This document shows positions 37,701-48,919 of a stretch of DNA of 64,000 bases, piece by piece (position 1 is the stretch's first letter; each line of letters begins with the position of its first letter). Below the pieces are notes generated by a model that worked only from the letters and a program-made list of their open reading frames with translations, did not search any database and was not told where the DNA came from. Source of the DNA: Membranipora membranacea. Taxonomy: Eukaryota; Bryozoa; Gymnolaemata; Cheilostomatida; Membraniporidae. Location of the stretch: positions 3,673,501 through 3,737,500 of the forward strand of contig OU612074.1 in the NCBI GenBank assembly GCA_914767715.1, given 5' to 3'. Made by a program: the position numbers and the translations under genes.

Positions 37701-40700
37701 CGAATCAGATCAGATCAAGTTATTAGTAGAAATGAAGAGGACTTAGGCAGACTGGTCTATGATAAAAATGAGTACATCAGTAATTTGTCAAGAGTAACAC
37801 AACTTGTAATAGTCAATAACACATCTAGTTGTAATTTCAGTTTGACAAAGGCCAGTCGCAGCAAAGAGGCTGCCACCGGTCCTAAATTAGTTTTAGTACT
37901 CTTTGCGGGTCGCTGGTAATGTAGTGATGGCAAACTGTCGGTGAGAATTGCAATCACTATGGTAGTGACATTCAATTATCAGCCACCTTCTAGTTGAAAG
38001 CGGGTGGTTGAGCACAGCCAGTCACAGTTTGAGCACTTAAACTAGTACTCGCATGCGCGTGTAAGTAGTAAATAAGGAAGCAACGCTATAAGTTTATGGT
38101 TCAAACCACCAGAAATAAGAAGAAGAAGAATCAGCCATCAAGCACAACGCCACCTTATTAACTTACACGGAGCCAGAGGTTGCTTGTTGCATTTAGGAGG
38201 TGGGTTACATATGGCTGAAAAGGTAAGGGAAGACAAGCTCGCAATCAACTAAGCCAGGCAAACTGCTGTTCAATTATAATTAAAGATAAATTTAAATTCT
38301 GTACACTTCATATAAATGTGATACAAACATGGCGGTGGGCTATAACAGTGTTAGGAATGGGCATTCATTTCTTTATTAAATGCCTAGAAATCTTACCTTT
38401 AAAGAAAGGGCCCATTTTTCTGGTTGGGTAATAAATGCTGCTGGAAGGCATGAGATCGAACTGACAGCTGAAGAGTCTATCAAGCAGCTCTATGGAGCGA
38501 TTACTCATCATATGATGAGAGTTGCCTTCATGGGCGCTGTACACCCTTTTGGAGGTCAAACCATGTAAAGGTTCAAACCTGCAACAAAAACACAGAGCAT
38601 AAACTAGCAATGTTATGGCTGGTCGCCTTATCAGATATGGGGGGACTGTAAACAACAAACTTACTAAAAAATTTTCTGATGATGATTCATATGGACAAGC
38701 TGCAGAAAATGTACGTATGCTTTCAAAACTCTACTGCTTTCAACAAATTTGGTCCATGGTCCTGGGATTGCTCAAACATGTTCACTTGTCGGATGCAAAT
38801 CAGAATTTTGCTCCATAAAACAGCCCCAGTACTAAACGGCAGGTCTCTGATAAACTCTCTTAGTGGCATCACCGTTTATTGGCGAGACAACTCAACAGTT
38901 GGAATTAGAACCTTTTCCTCATTGTAAAATCCATCTAGTCTGACTTGAACAGAAAAAAGGGGAAATCACCGCAATAAGGCAGCTATAGTGCCACCTCACG
39001 TTGCTATTGTCAGCATTCAGCACGTTGTAAAGCAACAAAATCCCAACGTGAGAATTTTAAAAAACTGCAAGTTATTACACTTTTATAGCCATGTGCTTCC
39101 TCAGACTAGCTTTTGGTCGGGAACCAGTGAGAGCCAACACACACGATGACACGCAATAATAATCAACTTTAACAGAACATAATAACCGAACATACAAACA
39201 GCAATTGTTTATTTATCAGACATAAATTTGTACTAACTTATCTAATTCCAGATTTTGCTTACTAAGACTACGTAAATGCTGTAGATAATCTTCTGGTTTA
39301 ACAGACACCAAGCCTTCTAAGGGCTCAAATCTGTCGCAACAATCAATATGTACATTCAGAAGATTAAAAAAACTTAAGCTCACTGAGCAATCAAGAAAAG
39401 TGCACCCAGCCTGATTCACAATAACCATAAACGTATTGAGTCAATGTGTTGGCATTGATCTGATTGGCTGCTCGGTGGGAAAGAGAGCCAATGGCGGGTC
39501 ATTGAGTATCTTATAGAGATATAATAAAGTGAAACTGAATGACATTCATACTCACTATAGCCTGGCCTGGCATCGACCTTCTCGCTCCAGTCACCAGCCA
39601 ATCCAAGCTAACACATTGGCTTATGTTTGTGAGTTAAGCCAATATTGGCTTATCATTTGTTTAATTATCGAATAAGACTAAGAATTTTAACAATTTTAAA
39701 TTTTGAAAAATTAAAAATTGTCAAAATTTATAATTTTTACAATTTTTAATTTTGACAGCATAGAAATTCAGTTACTTTTTTTCAGTCCATAACTACTAGA
39801 GACAAACTCACATATAATAAGAGTCCGGGTGACCTTTAAAGAATTCTGATAAGAAAGTGCTGCCGCTTCTCATGAACGTAAGCAGAAGGACTTTGTGCCG
39901 CCCAGACTTTTTATGTCTGTACATCGGTATAGAAACTGTAACACAATAGTAACATTTGCGGGACATGGGGTTAATGTAGCCGATGTGTTGGCTCTGATTG
40001 GCTGGTGGGAGGGAAAGAGCCAATACCAGGTCAGATGGTACATTCCTGAAAGTACCTATACTATAGTGAATGTGAAAGTATGCAGTTTCACTTTCACTAT
40101 GTCAAGAAAGGTACATTCAGTGACCTGGCATTGCCTCTCTTTCCAACCCAAAAGCTGGTCAGATCAGAGCCAACACATCAGTAAGGTTTATGCAGTGCAG
40201 CAAACTTAGGTAAGTTTGAGCCCCACTTACTACATACCAAATGTTGGTAACGAAATTTCAGAATATCATTGATGTGTTTCAGAGATCAACTGAAGAAACA
40301 GCTTCATCGAGGAATTCTCTGTCAAATTATGCCGGCTCCGCAAGTTAAAGCAGGTGAAATAGTATGGCTTTATGAGCGCGATTCATTTTAATGAGTGAAG
40401 AAGTTATATTACCCCTGATTCAAAAAAAGGCAACTCCCAGTGCCTACTAATGTATAATATGTATTCCCGTCGCCTTGTCTTGCGGCTGCTTTTTTTTGCC
40501 ACGTGACAAGGCTATGTATTTTCAATAAAGCCACTGTCTTAAATCCTAAATAACAAAGCTGTTGAACCGGACTGAATTTATAGTGTCAAAAAACAAAAAC
40601 TGCTTACTTTCGTTTTGTTTGAGTTGGTCTTGTGGGACGATTCTATAGAATCTGTATTGTGAAGGATAGACCTTATTCTGAGAAGAATGTAAGTTCCAGC

Positions 40701-43700
40701 TGGAGCATTTAGCAGGATAGAAACCATGTAAGGTCTGAGAGCAGAACACCTCATTATCATCAGGATTCGTCTACAACATAAAATGGATTTTTTTAACATC
40801 TTTTGACAACATAATTCATCATTAAAATGTTCTTCCAAATGTGAGAGGGCAAGCAAAAAAAATTAAAATAAAAAAACCTTCACAGGAGATGTTTCAATAA
40901 GAATGAGTGATACATCAAAGTTCACTGAAGCAAATTATCACATCGCTCAAAACTATCACTCACTTGGCTTTCAGTTAGACAAAATCGCTCACAAAGCGCT
41001 CACTTAGAATGTATAAGTTCAATCAATGACTGAGCGGTTTGTGAGCGACACCCTACAGATCCGATCACTCATTGAGTGAGCGATCAGATGGCGATTTTGG
41101 CTGTTGAGCATTACACAGAAATCAAGATTACACTTTTAGAATGTGAGTCTCTGATCGTATCAATTTAACCTTATATGTGCCTTTGGTGCTAGAATCTCAT
41201 CTCAGGTACCACCATTGTCATCATTGTTCATCAGATATACATGCAATAGTATATCACATGATCAGTGTGGGGGGAGCTTAGCTCAGTGACATATAAATTA
41301 ATACAATTTAGCCGCAGATATAGATTAACACTGTTGTCACTCCCTCTTTTCATTCAGCAGGTAAAAGCTCGACTCGTTCCACTGAATTAAAATTGATTAT
41401 TAATAATCAACGTAAAATCTCATCCACAGTAGCTCTCAACTGCTATGGGATTTCACAGTGATTTTTAATGATCAATTTTATTACACTGGAACAATTGACT
41501 TTTAGCTAATGAACACACATTAAGATTTCCCACAGGTCAAGCACAATATTGAAAATCTGTTTTTTTTCATGATGACCAGAATGATTAGTGGTGAAAGATG
41601 TAAATTAAAGATTATTTGGAATATGAAAATTATTACAGATAATAATATTTTGATGATAGTTTATGCAATTGTATTATCTATTATTGAAGAACATCAGAAG
41701 TAAAGCTTTTTTTTACTCCTGCATGATCTACATTTTCAGTTCTAATTCAAACTTTTGAGCGAAACTGAGGAAGTCTCAGCAGATACAACTATGAGTTTAC
41801 GGGGAGTCTACATACTAAATACTTTATTAGGAACGATTAAAAAGGGAGATGCTCGAGTTGGGACACTCTGAACTATATAAAGTTTTCAACTCGGCAATGA
41901 CACATTGTTATATGGCTCCCTGATAGATGCAATTACAAGTTTTGTTTGTGGCAAAGCATTCTAATACATCGCCATCAACTTCTACTTGCATCCGCATGAG
42001 AATTCAACTTCATCAGTCCTCTCTGGGCAAAGATGGGTTTATGTTGAGAACAGTCAGAACCAGAAAAACTAGACATAAACAACACTAACTACAAAAAAAG
42101 TCTTACCTTTTTAATGAACAAGTATTTGTACTTGGGATGCTGCTACAGCACATTAACAAACAAGTTCACAGGGGCGTATCTCTAGGATGTCTATTAGGAT
42201 TTGGCTGATCAGCTTACAGACTAATTGGTCTGACAATTTTTTCTCAAGGAATGTCACAGCCATGATACAAGCCTGGATGTCATGGCTTTCAATCTCATTT
42301 AATTTCCATCTGTTTGTTTTGTAGAATTTATAATTTCCAAATTTGAGTTGATTGCCGCTCAACCCCTCCCCTACTGCCAATAGTCTAAAGGGATGTTTGA
42401 TCTCGTCTAATCCAGACTTATCTCATTTTTATTTTACCGTCAAAGTTGTTATTTTGCATACATGATATTGTTTTTCATCGTTATTGATTATTTTTTTGAT
42501 CATTTACTGCCTTGGTTATAATTATGATATTTTACCGTCTGGTAGTGACAGTTATCATAGGAGTAAGAAGAGAAATAAGTCAGAAATAAACCGAATCTGA
42601 TCTTCTTTAGGCAAGACCAGAACGAAGAGCAGATAACTCAGCTAATTGGCCTGTTGACGGTGAGACTGTTGGTATCAACATCCAACAATAACCATAAGTA
42701 TATATTAAAGGGGTTTTATTTTCAGGTTATTTATTTTAAAGTTCCATATAACTTACATTAGTCTTTTCGAATTGTGGATGAGGCTGTACGATGAATCTAC
42801 AGTTGTCTTTACTGTTCCATTTTGATAGCACAGTCTTTGATGGTCCAACAAAACATAATGACTCCTTGGTCAGGGCGCTATCAGTATGACACTGTAGTTT
42901 TCTGCATGTTTGGTCTGAACAATGGCAGCTTGAATTTCCTCCCATCCTCTCTTCACTGAATATTCGATACTTTAAAGATGTGACATCACCTACAGATAGA
43001 TTAGGCGATTAGAATAAAGATACAAAGTCGCTGAAGTTTGTTTATTGCCTAAATTCTAATATCCATCCTGTGATAGGTTGATAGCATCGAATGTACAGCA
43101 CATACATGGAAAAATAAAAATAAAAGGAGTCTGAGCTGCATTAGTTAAAAAATCGCATATAAAATTCAAAAAAGGTATTTTGTCTTTTGGTTGTTCTACA
43201 CTTGGATGGCCTATATTTATCTATTTTTGCTCTACGAGCAGATGTTCTGTTTGTGTTTATTTTAATACGAGAGTTCAAGGGGTGATTATCGTTGTCAGCT
43301 ATTCTAGTGAAATGTTCACTGCAAGTGGTGTGCAGGAATGTTGTGATGGCTGAACCTAGCATTTGCATAATTCTCCTTCATAATTAATCTATCATATCAA
43401 TGGATTTGTCCCACCCCAGGGATATTATCCCAAGCTCCATCCAGAAACTCCCTGTTCGAATCAAGGAGCTTGGGAAACAAACTCCCTAACACCCTGATCA
43501 AAATACAATTTAGTCCGGAGTTGCCTTCCTTCATTGTCTGAGCAGACAACTTGAGCTCTTCAATTAGACTAGCCAGGGAGTTTGTTTCCCAAACTCCCTG
43601 GACTAACCACACATAACGCGGTTTAACCAGGGAATAAAGATAATATAATATGAAATATACATATAAATATAAACAATATAATATTTATATAGTATACATA

Positions 43701-46700
43701 TATATATAAACAATATAATGTTTATATAGTATACATATATATACATATACAATATATGTATATATGATATATTACACCCATATTCTCTGGTTTAACTATA
43801 ATGCACTGTCTTCTTACTTCTTGTATACACGTCAGCTGAGTCTTCGGATTCACCACATGGTAAAGTATCCAAGCCCTGAGTCTGGAAGAAGTTATCACAA
43901 TAACATCTCCCACTATGTCTCTGCAAATATCAAATCAATTATATTAAACAGACAGCAGCAAAAACGGAAAAATGTTTGCTTTTATTAATGAAGATTGGCC
44001 TCATCAAAACTATAAAAATGAGCAAACACAAAGGATCCGCTGGCTAAATAACAGGAAACAGTCAGTAAATTAAAATCTATACGCTCTCATCGCCCCGTTA
44101 TTGGCAAGTTGGGCAGTTTAACCAATCCCATTCAGTCTTTTCAGTGGTAAAACAAAATAGTTATTATAATTCTTAAAATAGTATTTGGCAAGCTCAACAG
44201 AAATCTGCTTGTATGGAGGCTGCTGCATTGAGCCAGACCTAAAAAACACACTGCAGGCTATCTAGCGCGCTGGTCAGTCAGTCAGACTTTGTACCCAGTC
44301 AAAAAATAATCGTTCGAGCCTCAAAGGTGACAAGCTCTATAAAATTCGGCAATGTGTAACTTCAAATTGATCAATGACAGAACAATAGTAAGAATCCCCA
44401 CAGGACTGAACTAAATAGAAGATTATAAATTGTTCTAGTAGAGTAAAATCAATTCATTGATAAAAAAAATCAAAAGGCCATTTACTTTATTCAGTAAGTA
44501 AGGTGCAATATTTGATGACCGACCAGACCGAAATTGCTGAATAACAGCGCTGAGTTGACCGCAATAGTCCCTAGCTACAAACTCAAAACAGTGTCTCTTA
44601 GGGATTTTTAACTCATCGCAGTTTTAACGTTAAAAACTTGTTCACACCAAAGATTGTATTGACGAGGGACAGCGAGGGACAGCGGTCACAGCAGCTCTGT
44701 GGGGAGTTTGTTTTGATGAAAGCTGGCACTGACAAGTTTTATAAAATCTTATCTAAAGCTGAGATGATTGACTGACAAGATTACAATTGAAGTGATCAAT
44801 CATTAGATTTTGGCTGCTGGCTTAAAAGTCAAATTGTACCATGATTGACATAAGACAGACTCTGAGATGCCAGCAAACCTGACAAGTGATTGCTTTATAT
44901 GCCACAGATGTGCTGAGCGGTCGGAAAAGATATAGTTTGGTGGTCTGGGTGTTAATTGCAGTCACAGCTGCTATCAGACGCTATGACCCTGAATATGATG
45001 GACAAGTGGACCATCCATACCCTGGTTAATAAGATCTGATTGTTTTGATAGCCAATCAGCAACCAAATTTGGGGAGCGACTCCTATCATCATGGTCTCTT
45101 TACTCTTTATTATTATCTCCATAGTGAAAAATCCTCAGTGAAATATGGCGTTTAGTATTTTTGATCTTGGCGGGGGGGGGGGGGGGGGGGAGGGTCTTTT
45201 TCTCAATTTGTCCCGCTTTCTATTGACCAGCAATGTTTGGATTGGAAGGCGAATAAATTTCGTTGGCTTGTAGATCCGCCGTTTTTTTAAACCAGCTCTA
45301 TAATTGAAAAAATGTCACCCTCCTCAACCCAAAGGATTGTTCAACAAATTGGCCTTAGTGATCTATCCAGTCAGAGTAACCGAGTGCTTAGTGATCTATC
45401 CAGTCAGAGTGATCTGTCCAGTCAGAGTAATCGGGCCTTAGTGATCTATCCAGTCAGAGTAATCTTTCCAGTCAGAGTAATCTATCCAGTCAGAGTGATC
45501 TATCCAGTCAGAGTGATCTATCCAGTCAGAGTGATCTATCCAGTCAGAGTGATCTATCCAGTCAGAGTAATCGGGCCTTAGTGATCTATCCAGTCAGAGT
45601 AATTGGCCTTAGTGATCTATCCAGTCAGAGTGATCTATCCAGTCAGAGTGATCTATCCAGTCAGAGTAATCGGGCCTTAGTGATCTATCCAGTCAGAGTA
45701 ATAGACAGTTTTCTGAGCTCCGATTTAGGCCTCAATTTGGAGTTGTCCTCTCTCCAGTTTGGTACTTTTAGCCCACGTCGCATAGGAAAAACGTGCTGAA
45801 AAGAGGGTTATCTTGAAAACCGCTTATAAAAGGATAAAAATTATTTTTGATTCAGAATCTGCAACATTGAAAACTCATATGGACATAGTTTGGGAAATAA
45901 ATTTTAGTATTTGGATAATCAATTATTGCATTTTCTGCCTGTTTTGCGGACAATTTGGCAGAATCTTTCAAGGTTTTCGTCACTAAAATTAGGATTTATC
46001 AGCATTCAAGCCTCCAATGATTTGGAAACCCTGTCTCTCAGGGTTTTCAATGGCGCAGACTCTGAATCAAAAATCATTTTTATCCTAACATAAGCGGTTT
46101 TCAATAAAACTCTCTTTCAGCAGGTTTTTCTTATGCGGCGTGGGTTTAAAGTACCAAACTGGAGAGAGGACAACTCCGAATTGAGGCATAAATAAGAGCT
46201 CAGAAAACTGTCTATTGGCCTTAGTGATCTATCCAGTCAGAGTGATCTATCCAGTCAGAGTAATCGGGCCTTAGTGATCTATCCAGTCAGGTAATTGAGT
46301 GCTTTATCACGCTTTGCTCTCAATTCATTCATTTATTCTTAGATATCACATACATAAATAAAAATAAAGCAGGAAGTAAAATTGATTTTAGGAATTGCTA
46401 CGTATATCTATGATCTTTTAGTTTCACCAGGCAAATATCCTGGTAATAAACTCGCAAGCTGTGGACAGCTTCAACCATGAAGCTAGCTAGAACGTAGTCT
46501 TCACAGCTCAAATCAAATCAAATTTGTTTGGTTGATTTTATCACCACCCCCCCCCCCCCCTTCCTTATTAATCTATACCCACAATAGTATGATGGATGAA
46601 AATGAAGAGAACTATAACTATAACCGACTTACCAATAAATAAGAGTACATTTTATGCTTATGATTGCAGTAGTGAAGACACGCCGTCTCATTATCAGTGA

Positions 46701-47269
46701 ATATATATGGCGATGGTTTTTTGTTATAGCTGCGTATTCCAGAAGTTTTGAGTAAGTCAAAGTTGAAAGTCTGACGAGCAGATAACTGGTAACACCCTAA
46801 GTAGATGTGATCTGGTACAGAGAGTTGGTTCTGCTCGAGAGTAACAGGTAGAGTTGTCACCTCAGCTACCGATGTTGTGTTCTCAGACTGAACATTGCTG
46901 GAAATAAAAGGAAATTCAAAGAAATTAATCTCTCATATAACAGCAATGGTCTGCATCATTAATTTTATTTTCACGGCACATTCCAAACTAGGTATAGAAG
47001 CTACTGCAGAGTCATACTATATCAACTCCGTTGTCATTTTGGAGATGTATGAAAGGTCGCAGCGAGGTTAGCAGCTAGACAACATACACTTGCATGGTGA
47101 GTTTGTAGAGATCTCTGAATGTAGGTATGTAGTAGTAGACATCATTGTGAGTAGGAGCTACGTGAGTGGCTGTGTTCATCATAACGTTCACCATACCGAA
47201 AACTGTGAGAGTGATGGCCAGGCCAGCTAGCAGCCATAACGTACAACATGAGCCCTTCCTGGGCTTCAT
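34725..47269 (-). CDS. Golgi type II WSC-domain carbohydrate sulfotransferase, complete
   Basis: Twelve exons on the minus strand: 47088-47269, 46633-46897, 43818-43920, 42757-42989, 40608-40770, 39812-39935, 38397-38578, 36767-36918, 36419-36515, 35815-35950, 35213-35335 and 34725-34905. All phases agree; 1941 nt gives 646 aa. Residues about 1-10 are cytoplasmic and 11-31 form a membrane anchor (LWLLAGLAITLTVFGM). A WSC domain follows from about 93 (IYLGCYQ...CLHYC...RCYCDNF), then a stem. The catalytic domain has the PAPS 5'-phosphosulfate loop TFMRSGSTF (about 335-343), FEPL (about 358), and the 3'-phosphate motif RDPRGLMASR (about 474-483), as in Gal/GalNAc/GlcNAc 6-O-sulfotransferases. 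It would sulfate glycans in the Golgi lumen; the acceptor is unknown. The ATG lies directly after an AG acceptor, so a 5' UTR exon lies upstream. Confidence 0.9.
36001..36210. repeat. 10-bp unit minisatellite in a sulfotransferase intron
   Basis: About 20 degenerate copies of a 10-mer of the form catgtatctga / cacatatctga. Two overlapping minus-strand frames stay open only because of the periodicity. Confidence 0.8.
37371..37440 (+). repeat. Possible tRNA-like SINE head
   Basis: gctgagcggttagcgtct resembles box A of Leu/Ser tRNAs, and cctgagttaaaatgcc resembles a decayed box B. There is no cloverleaf. Weak call. Confidence 0.3.
37441..38390. other. Intron sequence, nothing recognised
   Basis: Part of the sulfotransferase intron between 36918 and 38397. 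No exon or mobile element is recognised in it apart from the weak SINE head at its left edge. Confidence 0.4.
39238..39330 (-). CDS. Extra in-frame 93-nt exon of the sulfotransferase gene
   Basis: It has an acceptor (...gttgcgacag) and a donor (gttagt), and begins FEPLEGL in the same phase as the next exon, which begins FEPLHGL. At 31 codons it can be included without shifting the frame (677-aa form). It could not simply replace the next exon: its end phase (2) does not match the exon at 36918 (phase 1). It looks like a duplicated and diverged exon start. Inclusion would insert 31 residues near the PAPS-binding side of the catalytic domain. Expression is unproven. Confidence 0.5.
39441..39619. 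mobile_element. MITE-like hairpin family 4, copy 1
   Basis: The left arm caatgtgttggcattgatct, continuing into gattggctgctcgg, pairs with ...ccaatccaagctaacacattg on the right. About 180 bp, in the intron just upstream of the extra exon. Confidence 0.65.
39982..40179. mobile_element. MITE-like hairpin family 4, copy 2
   Basis: gatgtgttggctctgattgg at the left pairs with ...cagatcagagccaacacatc at the right, with inner arms around an aatgtgaaagt...actttcactat stem. Same family as 39441-39619, placed on the other side of the PAPS-loop exon. Confidence 0.65.
40471..40513. repeat. Hairpin family 3, short copy
   Basis: gccttgtcttgcggc, a T-rich loop, then gccacgtgacaaggc: a compact relative of 29370-29442. 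Confidence 0.5.
41386..41490. mobile_element. Short hairpin element in a sulfotransferase intron
   Basis: Left taaaattgattattaataat pairs with right tgatcaatttta. The centre has cagtagctctcaactg, which also occurs at 28686 beside the ATCGAT array, so the two sites share an element. Confidence 0.5.
43470..43592. repeat. Inverted repeat with 18-bp perfect arms
   Basis: ttgggaaacaaactccct and its exact reverse complement are 87 bp apart. Further caagctcc/actccctg fragments flank them, suggesting an older hairpin element. Confidence 0.6.
43668..43760. repeat. AT-rich tandem duplication (about 38-bp unit)
   Basis: taaacaatataatatttata...tatatata is repeated twice in tandem, grading into a (ta)n/(tacata)n tract just downstream (minus strand) of the third sulfotransferase exon. 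Confidence 0.6.
43990..45356. other. Intron sequence, nothing recognised except a poly-G run
   Basis: Part of the intron between 43920 and 46633. It contains a run of about 19 G near 45173-45191. No exon is supported. Confidence 0.4.
45357..45702. repeat. 18-bp minisatellite, left part
   Basis: About 18 units of the 18-mer gatctatccagtcagagt/aa, some with an extra cgggcctta segment. Open frames across it (DLSSQS or VIYPVR repeats) are products of the periodicity. It lies in a sulfotransferase intron. Confidence 0.9.
45703..46213. mobile_element. 511-bp palindromic element inserted in the minisatellite
   Basis: It starts AGACAGTTTTCTGAGCTC and ends with the exact inverse. Arms of 160 bp or more match closely (tccagtttggtac, gaaaaccgcttat and gattcagaatctgc recur inverted). 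Flanks agtaat / attggcc rejoin to agtaattggcc, a unit junction seen elsewhere in the array, giving a 2-bp AT target duplication. No transposase is encoded. Superfamily unknown. Confidence 0.85.
46214..46293. repeat. 18-bp minisatellite, right part
   Basis: Three further units of the array continue after the palindromic element, showing that the element split a once-continuous array. Confidence 0.85.
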
Positions 47270-48900
47270 CTGTCAAAATGAACAGAGCAACTAAAATAGC
47301 AGTCCAACTAAGCTTATATCATCTTGATCCTAACAATTAGTTAGTTAAATTTTGAGATGATGGTGAGCTTCAAGCTATTATATCAATATGTTTACCAAAC
47401 ACTTTAAAGCACTTCATTGCCACATCTTTATTCACTGCTGCGCTTATCCTCAAAGTTGAGACCAGTAAGTACACTTCATGGTCTTTTGACACTGGCAAAT
47501 GACCAAGTGAGAGATAGGCATGGATCTTTTTATCTGCCATGAACTATAGGTCTAAAATTGTTGCATTCGTAGCCGGATTATCTTCTTTCACTGCACCCGC
47601 CATATGAAAGACCCAGATTGACCCTCTGAGCTACGACTGCTCGCCTTAATCCCCAAAACAAACATATAACCACGATAATCCAGATTTGGAAAGGTTTAGA
47701 GGTGAGAGCGATGATCTCTGTATCAATGGATGGGCTGTCAGGTGCCACAGGTGACAGTAAAGTCACCCCCCTCCCACCAAATGACAAAATGCAAAGTTGA
47801 TGGAATATATGAATTTACTAAAATAGTCTTTCTCTTTGTTGACACTCAAAACATTTTATCCTAGTCTTGATTACTCTCAACAAATCCCCTTGGTGCCATA
47901 CTGTAGAGAGACTAGGGTGTTCAAATAAGATTAAATCAAATACCAGTAAACATTTGAGGAGTAGATTTACCTTGGACGACCATCGCCTGCTTGTAAGAAA
48001 TTTAGGCATGATAGTTTAAGTTTAAATGCAGCGTCTGATGAATAGATATTTTTTTATATCTATGGTCTGAAGTAATGCTACTTGTATGTCCTCTCACAGA
48101 CACTAACATTGCGTCAAACATTACGCGCGACAAGAGGTATCACACCTGTGTCTTTATCACAGTGAGATATTAGGGGCTCAGCCAATAATGTAGCGTCCAA
48201 CTTTGTAATATGATAGCTACATGCTCAGTCCATCTGCTGGGGAATCCTAACTGGGAATCCTCACAGAGAATTGCACTCTGGGATACTAAGGTAAGGGACA
48301 CAACTTAAATATTCTGATGGTGATATCTCCAGGCTATGGATCATTGGCTAACCAATTACAGGATGAACCAGACAATTTTGAATGACCTTGACCTTATTCA
48401 TAAAATTGTATTCTCTTGACATCTTATACTGCTGCTGACTCTAGAAACATTGGAGGCAACCCCTAAAAATGTTCGCTGGTACCAGAACCTGGGAGGGTGG
48501 GATACACCCCTCCCACCCTTCCCAAACTATCAACTGGTACCAGAACCTGCCACACTGTAGCAGTCAGTACTCCAAGCTATCAACTGAACCCCATCTCAGA
48601 TATATCCTAATTTACATTGCCACAAATAGCTGATGCAGAGATGGATTTTGCGGGGAAGTTTAACCCTGTGACATCATATCAGAGGCATACAGTGGTACAC
48701 GACTATAAATTCAAATCAGACAATCGCAAAGATCACATGTTACTGGGACTTGTGCATCCCCTGCATGTGATATCAAATGTCAAATGCATTATTAAATTAA
48801 TGTGACACTCTATTGAAGGGAAGTTTGTTTATAAGTGGAGTAAATTGGAAACACACAAGTGTACTGTGTGACAGGGATGAACTCAGTAGTCTAATTCATC
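47270..48900. other. Upstream region of the sulfotransferase gene
   Basis: It should contain the 5' UTR exon and promoter, because the coding start sits on an AG acceptor. I could not choose among the possible donors. On the minus strand near 47645, cgtagctcagagggtcaa looks like a tRNA box A without a box B. No other gene is supported. Confidence 0.4.
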
Positions 48901-48919
48901 TTTCTCTAACAGCTAGGGT

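Noticed and set aside
45173-45191. Poly-G run as a G-quadruplex regulatory site
   Set aside because: A single homopolymer in the middle of an intron. Nothing ties it to a promoter, and run length may be a sequencing artefact.
45357-45702. Regular repeats suggestive of a CRISPR array
   Set aside because: Units are contiguous 18-mers without unique spacers, in an animal genome. It is a minisatellite.
45312-45799. Long repetitive open frames (DLSSQS / VIYPVR repeats)
   Set aside because: All result from an 18-bp tandem repeat with no stop in several frames. There is no splice or start context, and the array lies in an intron.
47620-47680. tRNA-like box A on the minus strand
   Set aside because: No box B or acceptor stem; too weak for a tRNA or SINE call.
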